DNA from: Lepidodermella squamata
Lineage: Eukaryota > Gastrotricha
Assembly (NCBI GenBank): GCA_047495785.1
Contig: JBLDXI010000064.1
Location: 496,001 to 560,000, forward strand
Direction: 5' to 3'
DNA length: 64,000 bases
Below are positions 50,997 to 62,086 of the stretch, piece after piece. The position numbers were made by a program, and so were the translations under genes. Positions within the stretch are counted from its first letter, which is position 1; every line of letters begins with the position of its first letter. The notes under the pieces were generated by a model. It was not told the DNA's origin. It worked only from the letters and a program-made list of their open reading frames with translations, and did not search any database.

Positions 50997-53900
50997 ATGT
51001 TGCGATTGGCAATTGCAGCTGCTATTTTGACGAGTGGCTTCGCCGCCTTCATGAAGACCGTGCCAACAGCCTTCTGGCCACTGCGTGAATATCAAGGACT
51101 GTACGACTATAGCGGCAATGACATCCATGGTGTGAACCCGAGTTCTCCCGTCTACGACAAGACAGTTGCTATGCCAGACGGGAAAACCACGCCGCTGCAA
51201 CTCGGACCGGGTGCTGATAATTACGTCAAATTCACCAGCCAAATGCTGAACTTTGGTGGAAAGAACACATGGACTTGCGCGCTCTTCTTCAAAGCCGACA
51301 CGTCCGCTGTAGTGCCTATTTTCGAGTATAAATCTAACAAACCAGCAACTAGTGGATTTCTTTTAGGAGTTAATTACAAGGACGGTGCTGCCAAAACCGG
51401 CTACCTCTTCGCCCAGGTTGACGCTAGCACTCCCAGTTTCGGCATGTGGTGCACAGTTATTGACTGGCGATTCGTTGCCATCTCATTTAACGGCTCCCAT
51501 TACAACTTGTTTTGCGATACAAAACTTGCGAGCAGCCAGCCGTACAATAACATTAGAGCTGATACAGCAACTGGCGAATTGTTCCTAGGCAGCAGGCAGG
51601 GTTATGACACCACTGCCGCGGCGTATGCATTTTGGTTCAGAGGTGGAAACAGGTCAGGTTGACCGGCCGGTAGAGCGACCGGTTGCCGGTTGGGTCAGGT
51701 CGCCGGTTGGGTATGGGTCGGCTAAAGTCCGACCGGTTGACCGGTAAACATAAATTTTTATCCGTAAAGCGGAAATAAAAAATTGGAGCAGAAATGACCT
51801 CGGCAGTATAAATTCCTCAAAAAATTACTGCGCGGCGGTCGGGTAACGTGTAATGAAGCATGCTAGAGCACTTGATTGCTGATGAAAATGCGAGGAGGAG
51901 AAAAAAGTGTGCCGCACGAAAGGCTTGTAATTAACGCATGCGGAAATACTTCCTTGCTGAAAAAATGCGAGAAGTAAAACAGAAACAGCTATTAGATGGA
52001 CACATGTTATTACACGCAAAGCAATAATAAAAATCCAGTTACAGCCTTGAGAATGATTTTTCTTGATAGTAGACTACATTGAGCTGTTGTGTTCGTGAAA
52101 AACTCTCCATTTCAAATCAATCTCAATTCATCCAGCAGAATAAATTTCCAATTTTTTTGTTAGGAAATGAGCGACGACTACGAAGCTTTTTCGGCGGCAT
52201 CTGCTGCAACTGATGCTGTGGACTTGAGCGACACCGACGAGATCAACGAAGTGCCTGTGAAAGTCTTCGAAGTGGAGCAAGATCCCGACAAATTATCGGC
52301 TGCGGATATTACTAAAAATTCGATCGCAAATCGAACGAGTTTTGTCGCATCAAGAAGGCGACTAATCCATCTAGTTCAGATGAATGGGAGCACCTTCGTA
52401 TTCCAGGTTATTATTTAGCGACGGCGCCGGATGTACCGATTAAACTTCATGGTAGATGATTACTGCAATCAAATGTAGTTTATTGTAACTTTTTTTCCCA
52501 GGCTGGGTGGTTTGTGCGTATTGCTACAAGGCTTACAGATCGCATTCACCGCCTGATTCGAACGGCAAAAGGAAGAATCACGGTCTTTCGTCGCCAAGTC
52601 AACATGTTAGTACATGCGCTATGCGTCCCAAAAAAGCTACAAACAGCGAAATCGAAGGTAGCAGTGCAAACAGCACGAAAAGTCAACAACTTATCACGAA
52701 ATTTGCTCGAAAGAAGAACGTTCAGTTCACCGACAACGAGCGAAACAAAGTCAAGGACGCCCAATCGAAGTTTGTCGTCGGTGGCGAGCATTCTTTTCGA
52801 ACGGTGGAAGAATCGGGTCTGGTTGAACTTTTACAGCTGTTCGCTAATCTAGGAGCGTTACACGGGGCTTTCGACGTTACGGAACTTCTTTTCGGCAGGA
52901 AGACGATTTCCGACTACACGCGTTTGAAATTTGTTGCATTTGTCGAATCTATCAAGGTTTTGCTGGACCCATTCATTCGCAGAAATGAAGTCGCTTGCAC
53001 CCTCGACTTGTGGCGCGACGATTACGTTCATCGCTACTACTTGGATTTTACGATTTTCTGGCCGGAAGAAGACCAGCTGAGACACACGATGCTGAGATGC
53101 AAGGTGTTTGAAGAAGAGAAGAAAACCGGTGAGAATATTCGTAAAGAAGTTAACAAGATCTTCACGGAGTTCAAGCTGAAGGAGGGTGATACGCCCACGA
53201 CTACTGACCGCGGCTCTAACGTAGTCCTCGCCCTTAAAGAAGAAACGAATCTACCATGCTTTTGTCACCGCTCGGCGACGGCTATTGAGGATACCTGGGA
53301 GGAGATGAAGGATGAAGTTGTTGAGTTCCGCAACTTTGATGCCAGTGTACGATCGTTGACGACCTACGTGAATCAATCCGGTATAGTTTTGTCTTGAGAA
53401 ATTTTAAGGTCTGAATGACTTTTCATAAAATACTCAGGGATATCTCAGGATGATCTGCCGAGAACGATCAAATCTTTCTCTGGTACTCGTGCTTGGCGTT
53501 CGTATCACCTGGTACTTGAGTCGATTTTGATATCTTACGATGCTTTGGAGAACGCCGTTCTCAGAGCTCGTAATGAGGAATACAAGGTTCAGGCGATTTC
53601 GAAGCAAATTCTCAAGGATGTTTCCGAGTTCATGGCTAAATTTAGCGCCGTGTTTGACAAGTTGGAGGCGAGCGACTGTCCTACATTGCAGTATGTCGTT
53701 CCCTCGTACTACGTCGTAACTGAAGTCATTTGTGCACCGAGCTCAACTGACTCGAATTTGATTGCAGTTTTCAAGCGAAAAATGGTCAACAATTTCCTGG
53801 TGAAATATTGGCCTAGTGTTGCTAAGTTGCATATGCTCGCAAGCGAGCTGGATCCTACATTTAAGGGCCTTCTTTACATTAATGATGCAAGCTATCGAAA

Positions 53901-56900
53901 AACGGTAGATTTTGGCAAAAAAGATTACAAATATAATTTCTGGAAGTTTTTCAGGTTTTGGCTGAGAATGTAGATCACATTGTACTTCTGGCGAAACAGT
54001 TGGCTATTGACGATCCCGCTTTCCAAGCCCCAAGTCACGATGGCTCCATCAGCGAGCCGGTGTCAAAAAAGAAACGTGCTAATGACATTTTCGAGATAGT
54101 TAGTTGTTTGGAACCGGCGCCGGAGCCAAGCTCGCGAAATGATTCAATCGAACTTCGCGTGAAAGCCGAGTTGAAGGACTATCGCGAATCCAGATTCCAG
54201 CTGCTCTCGGCTCGCGACGAGTTGGGTAGATCGAATCCTCTGCCATTTTGGAAAGTGAGTTAATTTCTTCTTTATGAGCTTTAATAGTTTAAGAGTATGT
54301 ATAATTATTTCGCAGCGAAACAGAGACCGCTTTCCAATAATTTCGCGGTTGATTCGACAAATTTACGTCATTCAGGCTAGTAGCGCGGAATCCGAGCGGC
54401 ATTTCTCATCGGCTGGCCATGTAGTTTCTTCTGATCGCAGCAGCTTAGCGGCGGATTCCGTTGAAGCTTGCGTCGTCCTCCGAGAGGCGTTCGTAAACAA
54501 TCTTTGGCCAGCGCCACTAGCTGCAGCGGTGATTACTGACTGATTACGATTTTCACTTATTTTGACAGATGAAGAGACATGAGAAGAGAAGATTTCGATC
54601 GACAAAGAGTGCCATTGCTTGATTAATGTATTTTCTTTTTATTAGGATTTTTACTTGGAAACCGGTGAAAAACCGGTAAAAAACCGGTTAACCGACGCCG
54701 GTCCACCGGTCTCCTACCGGCTTGGGTTGCCGGTGGAAGACTAAGGCTTGGGTTGGGTCGCCGGTCGGGTTGGGTCGGGATTTTCCGACCTGTTTCCACC
54801 TCTGTTTTGGTTCTCGATCTGGCCGTACGCGCTCAGCGTCGAAGAGTTGTTGCTGTTGAAGCAGCGCGGTACTGAAGCCGTTTACTTCGATTTGCCGAAA
54901 ATGCCAGGAAAATCGACTCTATTCAATCCGGAAGTTTTTTACCTCGACGTCATCGGCTTACGTGAGTTATCTTTGTCAGATTGCATATCATGCCATCCCT
55001 TGCGTGCATTTTTCAGGAAGACCGCTTTGGAAAGTGAGCTGCGATGCAACGGTAAACGCGACAGGTGCCATATCGGCTTTCCCAATAGCCGACCAAGGCA
55101 AATTGGCCGTAATCTACAGCTCAGCATTACCGTCGAGCCAGAAGAGAGACGGCGCCTATTTCGAGATTCAAATCAAGACTAATCCCACGCGAACTACTGG
55201 CGATGATGGCTACGCAATCTATATCGTGAAAGCCTCCAGTTTGGCAATAAAGCCAGGTAAAAATGCCGAATAAAATGAAATATCTTTCTACTCTTAATGC
55301 AGGTGATTGCCAGGTTTTCAGCAATTACGGACTCCGAAACGAGAGTGGCGTACTTCAAGCTGGCTTTCGGATCCGCCACTTCAAGGCTCTGATCCACGTC
55401 AACCTATTTAATAGCACAACTGACAGTCGAATGTGGCAGGATTTCAATAAGTTCGGTCTGCAAGCAATTAGTTCAAATTCGTTGTATGGCATCATCGGCA
55501 TGAACTGTGTGGGTCCAACTCGACCCGCTAATTTGACCTACACCATAAGTTTGATCGATGATAACATTATTGTTTCTCTTATCGAAAATCGTGACAACAA
55601 AAACAAGCAAACTTGCGCGTCGATCCGCAACCCTGCACTCTATAATTACCTGAAAAGTGGGGAATACACAATTGCGGTTGCGGTTGGGAATTTGGTGTTG
55701 GATGCTGCAAGTAGAGCCGAAGTTATCAGCATCACCCATTCGATAATCGCAAGTGATACAACTTCCTCGACTTCTACAACATCAGCTTCGACTCTTTCGA
55801 CTAAAGTAGATACCACTGGTACGACTGCATTATCCACACAGGCAACGAGTACTTTTACGAGTCAAACCAAAACAACATCTGATACCAGGATGCCCGAAAC
55901 CTCGACAGTGACAGTGACGAGTATTCCTACTGGCGAAATGTCTACAGTCGATGGTACATCCAGTTCAAGCCGAACTTCTTTTGTTAGTCCAATTGATGAA
56001 ATTGATATGGAAGCCATCTATCTAGCCTTTGAAGCTAGGTTTGAGAACCTAACTTTCCCAATCCCGCCTACACCCAAACCAATCTCAAATCTAACAACTG
56101 ATGAGCTCATCTGGTGGTGTCCTGATCTATCTCCAATCAATCGTAGCCCATCACCAGTGCATCTACCTCTAAGACTTACTTTCACGTTGGATCGTCTTGC
56201 GAAGATCGATGAGGTTGGCAAGAAATTCTCAGCAACTGGCCAATTGTACACGCGATGGATGGTCGTGCGATGCCGCTTCAACGAGTCCTACACGTTTGAT
56301 CGTCTGAAAATTCTCGATCTCACTTCGATCTGGCACCCTGAGATAGAGTTCAAAAACGCTGCGAGTGATTTCGGAATGACATCGGACTCGATAGGCAACT
56401 ATATGGAGTTGTATTTGAATCGAACCGAAGAGAATGCAACATTGTGGCCGCTCTACTTCTACTGGAAACAGTTCGGCTTGTTCGAGGCCAGCTGCGATTT
56501 CAACCTCGAGAAATTCCCGTTTGATACCCAGAAGTGCGAGATCATCTTCAGAGTTCAACAGCCTTTAAATTTAGTCACTATTGCCAAGGCGAATCTTTCG
56601 ATGATGGATAGCGAGTCGATCAGTACCTTAGAAGAATGGCGAGTCTATCCGATCGGCTACAGCATCGAAATGGTCCGAAACGGTGATTTGGCATCGAGCC
56701 AAGTCGTGTTTTCGCTCGAACTGCGCCGCAAACCAGACTATTTCATGTTCAATCTGCTCGGTCCGTGCTTCGTGTTGACTCTTCTCGCGTTCAGTACGGT
56801 TCTGCTGCCGCCGAGCAACAGCGACCGTGTTTGCTTCAACGTGTATCTCCTCCTTGCTTACACAGCATCGATCGGGCCGTTGGCGGCGAAGATCCCGCGA

Positions 56901-57104
56901 TCCAATCAACGCGTCCTGATCTCGGATCTCATCATGACGCTGGAGGCTGTCAGCCTGCTGCTCACGACTGAGAGCTTGTTCGTGTTCTGGCTCAGCCAAC
57001 GCAAATCGAAGGCGCATTTGTGCCGGAGGATCGACGGGGTTTGCTACGGCATCCTGTTGCTAGCTGTTTCTGGTCTGATTCTGTACTGCGCCAAGCAAGG
57101 CTGA
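50997..57104 (+). CDS. LamG/lectin-like/mucin-stalk Cys-loop channel A, interrupted by hAT
   Basis: Exon 1 is 50997-51637 plus 54813-54961, split by a hAT insertion; exons 2 and 3 are 55017-55256 and 55303-57104. Ignoring the insertion the coding length is 2,832 bases (943 residues plus stop), with no other lesion. Domains: signal peptide (MLRLAIAAAILTSGFAAF); LamG-type domain (about 20-260); second ConA/L-type-lectin-like domain (about 265-475); Ser/Thr-rich stalk; Cys-loop channel with SIWHPEIEF, CDFNLEKFPFDTQKC, M1 PDYFMFNLLGPCFVL, M2 preceded by SNSDRV, M3 and M4 close together. Expected at the cell surface as an ion channel with a large binding ectodomain. Function inferred. The LamG exon is broken in this assembly, so the product is likely absent or truncated. 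Confidence 0.82.
51638..54804 (+). mobile_element. Complete hAT transposon (3,167 bp) inside the LamG exon
   Basis: Perfect 18-bp terminal inverted repeats CAGAGGTGGAAACAGGTC / its complement. Exact 8-bp target duplication TTTTGGTT at 51630-51637 and 54805-54812, the length expected for hAT. Subterminal clusters of CCGGT/ACCGG motifs at both ends, probably transposase binding sites. The encoded transposase looks intact from the BED finger to the dimerisation domain. Perfect ends and duplication mean insertion is recent. Confidence 0.95.
52167..54543 (+). CDS. hAT-family transposase
   Basis: Spliced gene inside the transposon. The N-terminal acidic segment and the BED-finger exon (EWEHLRIPGYY ... 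CAYCYKAYRSH ... HVSTC) are in different frames around 52,320-52,450, so the exact start is unresolved. Then LDLWRDDYVHRYYLDFTIFW and TDRGSNVV carry candidate catalytic Asp residues, followed by CFCHR, LASELDPTFKGL (the LDPxFK block), and the C-terminal dimerisation domain NPLPFWK ... FPIISRLIRQIYVIQASSAE, SERHFSSAG. Introns about 53,379-53,438, 53,907-53,955 and 54,256-54,315 keep the frame. Likely active, or recently so. Confidence 0.85.
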
Positions 57105-58392
57105 GAAAGCTTGATAGCTGCGTAACCAGATCTTCACATGTGCAGGCCTGCGAAAGATGCTTATATTATAAATTTCGATGTCGTTCAGTTGTTGCTAATA
57201 AATTTGACAAGTTTATTCCTCGGAAACATGGAAAGCTTAAACTCGAAAATACAGCGAGAAATGGCGGGAAATCATACAGAAAGAAATGGCTATGTTTTTT
57301 CTATGGAGAATTCAGCCAGAGACTTTGATTTGATTTGATTTGATTGTGATTGATTTGAATTAGGCTATTTGATTAACTGTTTGGGCTCACTAATATCAAT
57401 TTCCAACATTGATGATTGATTTAAAAAGACCTGTGATTTACTAAAGATTTTACTAAAGAAATCAAATCAAATCAAAGTCACTGTTCGGGACAGTCTTTTT
57501 GCGGCTGGGTAACGGTGATCTACCACTCCGCAGTCGTGCAGCTCTAAATGCAAATGTACAAATTTGAACGAATCTTGCTCCCTTGCACCCTACTCTTACT
57601 ACTCCTACTCTTTATTTATGATTGTTGCCTTTCGACATTTAGCATTCGGTATCATACATCATCACAAGGCTTATGAGTCAACTATTCCCATGATTGATGG
57701 TCGTAGCCACATCTTGATTGCCGGTGAATGGCGTCCTACACCGGGAGGTAGGAAACCGCAGTCTCGGGTGGATTTGCTTGGCGGGAACGCACTCGAGGAT
57801 GCCCTTGGCTCCGTAGTCGGCGACTTGCTCCCCCCGGACCGCCGGGCTTGGGCCGCTCGACTTGCTGTTAGTAGGTCTTGTACTGGTTGTTGGACATCCG
57901 AATTCGGGCAGTCCAAGCCCAGCTGTCCAGGAAGTCCAGCGGCTCAAATACGGTGGCCCAATTGTAGTCAGATTGTAGTCGATTGTAGTAACTTCACGAG
58001 AGTACGGTTAGCTCGTCCGAATACTAAAGGGGGACGATGTCGATTTGTGCTATCCCTACCAGATCCGCGGTCCTACTTCGCTCCATGGATCAACCGTTTT
58101 ACGAAAAATACATCGCTCTATTGAGCATCTATAAACCTGCTTACGCCGACTTTCTCTCTGCTATGCTTTCATTCGGTTTGAAGCAGAATATCTTTCGTTA
58201 TTTTGAAAATTAAAAATTCCGGCCTGACAGGTTTTTGCTAGAGGCCTGGGCAATTTTTATTGCACGGGCAAACAACATTGCCGCCCCAAAGCAAACAAAT
58301 CTTCGAAGAGGTCGCTCGAAATTGAAGTTTTATCAGCATCAAACTGTTCAATAATTCCGTCGATTTTTGACCTCTGGTTTTTCGAGCTTGAA
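57105..58392. other. Intergenic stretch between the channel paralogues
   Basis: Contains the small MITE at 57317-57483. A longer plus-strand frame (57564-58124) and antisense frames have no recognised domain. The last 200 bases should hold the promoter of channel B. Confidence 0.4.
57317..57483. mobile_element. Short hAT-like MITE with AAATC-rich ends
   Basis: Ends CAGAGACTTTGATTTGATTT and AAATCAAATCAAAGTCACTG form an inverted repeat like that at 38002-38444, but the interior is shorter. The flanking bases (ATTCAGC, TTCGGGA) do not give a clean duplication, so the boundary or integrity is uncertain. Confidence 0.45.
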
Positions 58393-61300
58393 ATGATCAG
58401 ATTGGTGTTGGCTGCTTCTTTAGCAGCGACTTGTTTCGCAGCTATGATGAAGAGCGCGCCAGTTGCTTTCTGGCCGTTGCGACATTCGCAAAAGCTCGCA
58501 GACTACAGTGGCAATGGCATCAACGGCGTGAGCGACAGCCCGATAAAATTCATCGATGGCACCGGCCCGAACGCATGGACAACTCCAATTCAACTTGGGC
58601 CGAATGCAGATGACAACATCAAATTCAGGGATGAACTTCATTTAAGCCTGAGAAACGCATGGACCTACGCGCTCTACTTCAGAATCGACACATCTAAGGA
58701 AGTGCCTATTTTTGAATACAGTTCTAAGGAACGTGATGATAAGATCGGCTTTCATTTATGGGCTAATTACGCCGACGGTGGAAACCGAGCAAATTATGTA
58801 TACGCCAAGGTTCGTCAAAGCTATGACGTTATTCAGGCGCCGTGCGAGTTCAGTTCGGCCTGGAGATTCGTCGCAGTTTCATTCAACGGCACAAGTCTCA
58901 GCTTGTTTTGCGAAGACAACTTTGTGAATAGCAAGGATTGGAGTATATCAGCTGATACCTCAACAGGCGAGATATTCCTCGGTAAAAGGCCGGGTCAAGG
59001 CACTGGCGTTACGACGTATGCATTTTGGTTCTCGATCTGGCCTTACGCGCTCAGTGTTGAAGAATTGCTGGTGTTGAAGAAGCGCGGTGCTGAGGCTGCT
59101 TTTCTCGACGCAAGCAACACCGGATTTTTCACTGCACAACTTTACTATGTTAATGTCATGGGATTGCGTGAGTCGAAGTAATCTTCAATTCATAAAGTAG
59201 CCTTAGCTCTTAGCTTACGTTTTCTTCACCGAAAGTGTTAAGAAATTTCGGTCATTAACAACAGAAACAATCTCTTGGTAGTCATCCCCACAGCATGGAT
59301 TTGGCTGTTAGGCAGTGCGTGAAGTAAGAAGCTCGGTCCAGTGGTGTTTATAGGTCTACATTTTATGACCAACTCTGTGGTTTTTTTGGATTTTCCTTGG
59401 CCCTACAGAGATTTTATCGTCCTCGAATTATTCATTGCAAAAAACTTGAATTCTTCGCTACATTTGATTTTATCCCAGGCGGTTCCCAGTGGAAAACGAG
59501 CTGCGATGTCACAACAACAGATGGTGTGATAACAGCCTTCCCCAGCCCCGGCGAGAACAAAGTTGCTGTATTGTACAACACCGATTTGACAGGCATCCAG
59601 ACTACTGATGGAGCGCATTTCGAAATCAGAATCAAAACGTCGCAAGCTGATTCAGACGGTTATGCCATTTATTTCGTAAGAAGCAGCAGTATAGCCGATG
59701 AACCACGTAAAGAAACCCCGCAGGGCTTCGCATTGTTCGTTTTTATTGTTCGTTTTTATTTAGAGTATTGTCAGATCTACAAAAATTACGGCTTGCAAAC
59801 CGAGAGCGGTCAACTGCAAGCAGGATTTCGAATTCGCCACTACAAGTCTCTGATTCACGTCAACCTGTTCGACAGTTCAGATGACATGTCGATGTGGCAG
59901 GATGAAAACAAATTCGGCCTGCATGCAATCAGCACAGCGTCTTCTTATGGCATTATCGGCAGCAACTGCACCGGTCCAACTGAGCCCGCTGATCTCACCT
60001 ACTCGATAAATCTCATCGATGGCAAAATTGTTGTTGATCTCATCCAAAATCGTGATAAAGGCACGAGGCAAACTTGCGCGTCAGTTTCCAACTCAACGCT
60101 GATTAATTACCTGAAAAGTGGGCAATACACGATAGCAGTAGCTGTTGGAAATTCGGATCAGAAATACGCGAATGGAGCCGAAGTGATCAGCATCTCACAT
60201 ATGCGAGTCGAAAGTGTTACAACTTCCTCGTCGACCCAGACTTCAACGGCAACTTCAACGTCGACAACTTCAACCACAAGCACAACCGGGGAGTCCTCAG
60301 CAACATCCACACCAACCCCAGCCACCTCGAGTAGTCCGACTTCTCCCGGTTTTTCCCGCTACCCCGGCTCCATCCTTAACCTAACCCCCGCTACTTCGAC
60401 TGCTCCAACTAAAATGCCTAGCAGTGATACGCCTCTAACATTCACGGTCACTCCAAGTACTGCGACGGATCATACGACTAATTCCAATGAGCAAGCCAGC
60501 CCAAGTACACCGACGTCAATCAACATGGCTGCGACCGATAGGTCAGTCGTAACTCTGAGCTCCCTAACTACTCCAGGTTATGACAAGGAATTTGAAGCCC
60601 TGTTTCAAGCTTTCGAAGCTATGGCTGAGAATGAATCTTTTCCGATTCCACCAAAACCTAAACCAAGCTCGAATCTAACAGCAAAGGAACTCATCTGGTG
60701 GTGTTCCGACTTGTCTCCCTTAAATCGAAGCCCATCGCCGGTTAATCTGCCCCTGAGAATCACCTTCACGTTAGATCGTCTTGCGAAAGTCGAAGAGATC
60801 GGAAAAACATTTTCGGTTACGGGCCAGTTGTACACACGCTGGATGGTCGTACGATGTCGCTTCAACGAATCCTTCACGCTCGATCGAATCAGAATTGTTG
60901 ACCTTAGTTCTATTTGGCGCCCCGAGATTGAGTTCAGAAACGCTGCCAGTGACACCGGAATGACATCGGACTCGATTGGCAACTACCTGGAATTGTATTT
61001 AAATAGAACTGTAGAGAATGCAACATTGTGGCCACTGTACTTCTACTGGAAACAGTTCGGCCTGTTCGAGGCCAGCTGCGATTTCAACCTCGAGCGATTT
61101 CCGTTTGATACCCAGAAGTGCGAAATCATCTTCAGAATTCAACAGCCTTTGAATTTGGTAACTATTACCAAGGCGAACCTATCAATGATGGATAGCGAAT
61201 CGCTAAGTACCCTAGAAGAATGGCGAGTCTATCCGATTGGCTACAGCATCGAAATGGTCCGAAACGGTGATTTGGCATCCAGCCAAGTCGTGTTTTCGCT

Positions 61301-61688
61301 CGAACTACGCCGCAAACCGGACTATTTCATGTTCAATCTGCTCGGTCCGTGCTTCGTGTTGACTGTTCTCGCGTTCAGTACGGTTCTGCTGCCGCCGAGC
61401 AACAGCGACCGTGTTTGCTTCAACGTGTACCTGCTCCTTGCTTACACAGCATCGATCGGGCCGTTGGCGGCGAAGATCCCGCGATCCAATCAACGCGTGC
61501 TCATCTCGGATCTCATCATGGCGCTGGAGGCTGTCAGCCTGCTGCTGACGACTGAAAGCCTGCTCGTGTTCTGGCTCAGCCAGCGCAAATCGAAGGCGCA
61601 TTTGTGTCGAAAGATCGACATCAGTTGCTACGGCATCCTGTTGCTAGCTGTGGCTGGTTTTGTATTCTACTGCCTTAAAAGGGCTTAG
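58393..61688 (+). CDS. LamG/lectin-like/mucin-stalk Cys-loop channel B (intact)
   Basis: Exons 58393-59167, 59479-59706 and 59764-61688; total 2,928 bases, 975 residues. Signal peptide MIRLVLAASLAATCFAAM; LamG-type domain (about 20-258); second ConA/L-type-lectin-like domain (about 260-487) with DGYAIYFVR and GIIGSNCTGP; Ser/Thr/Pro stalk (about 488-610); channel ECD with IWWCSDLSPLNR, RWMVVRCRFNES, SIWRPEIEF and CDFNLERFPFDTQKC; then four membrane segments. M3 and M4 are joined by about 16 residues (SQRKSKAHLCRKIDIS). Loop C lacks vicinal cysteines. SDRV precedes M2, where nAChRs have GEK. Exon structure and phases equal those of channel A. Likely a surface ion channel with a glycan- or matrix-binding ectodomain; ligand and ion unknown. 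Confidence 0.88.
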
Positions 61689-62086
61689 ATACATTGAAAC
61701 TTATCGTTCTTAAGTAAGGAAATATTATATAAATTGATGAATATTGTAGGTCGTGTCTAATGTATGTGGTACTTGTTTTCAAGTTTGTAGAAAAATACCT
61801 TGAAAGCGTTGTAAGTATTTCTATTTGACTGGTTTTTTTAGGCTCTTAGCTTATCATTCTTGAAGCTGTTCATTCTCTATGGGATCTCAAATGCTCTCCA
61901 GCTTTTCCAAATGTAGTCAATAATTTACTTTTTACTTTTCAACGGCTTGACAACGATGACTTGGAACATCAGGGAATAAAATAAAAAAAGTTCTCAAACA
62001 AAATAACTGATCACAACAAATCACGCGAGTCCACGTCGATAATCCGCCTAAATTGATCATTGCTATACTATTATGTGATCTAATTA
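61689..62086. other. 3' intergenic stretch between convergent genes
   Basis: A/T-rich spacer between channel B and the convergent transporter gene. No gene recognised; polyadenylation signals for both probably lie here (AATAAA near 61,975). Confidence 0.35.

Noticed and set aside
57564-58124. 186-codon plus-strand frame between the channel paralogues
   Set aside because: No domain, no signal peptide, unusual composition, and no support from homology that I can see.
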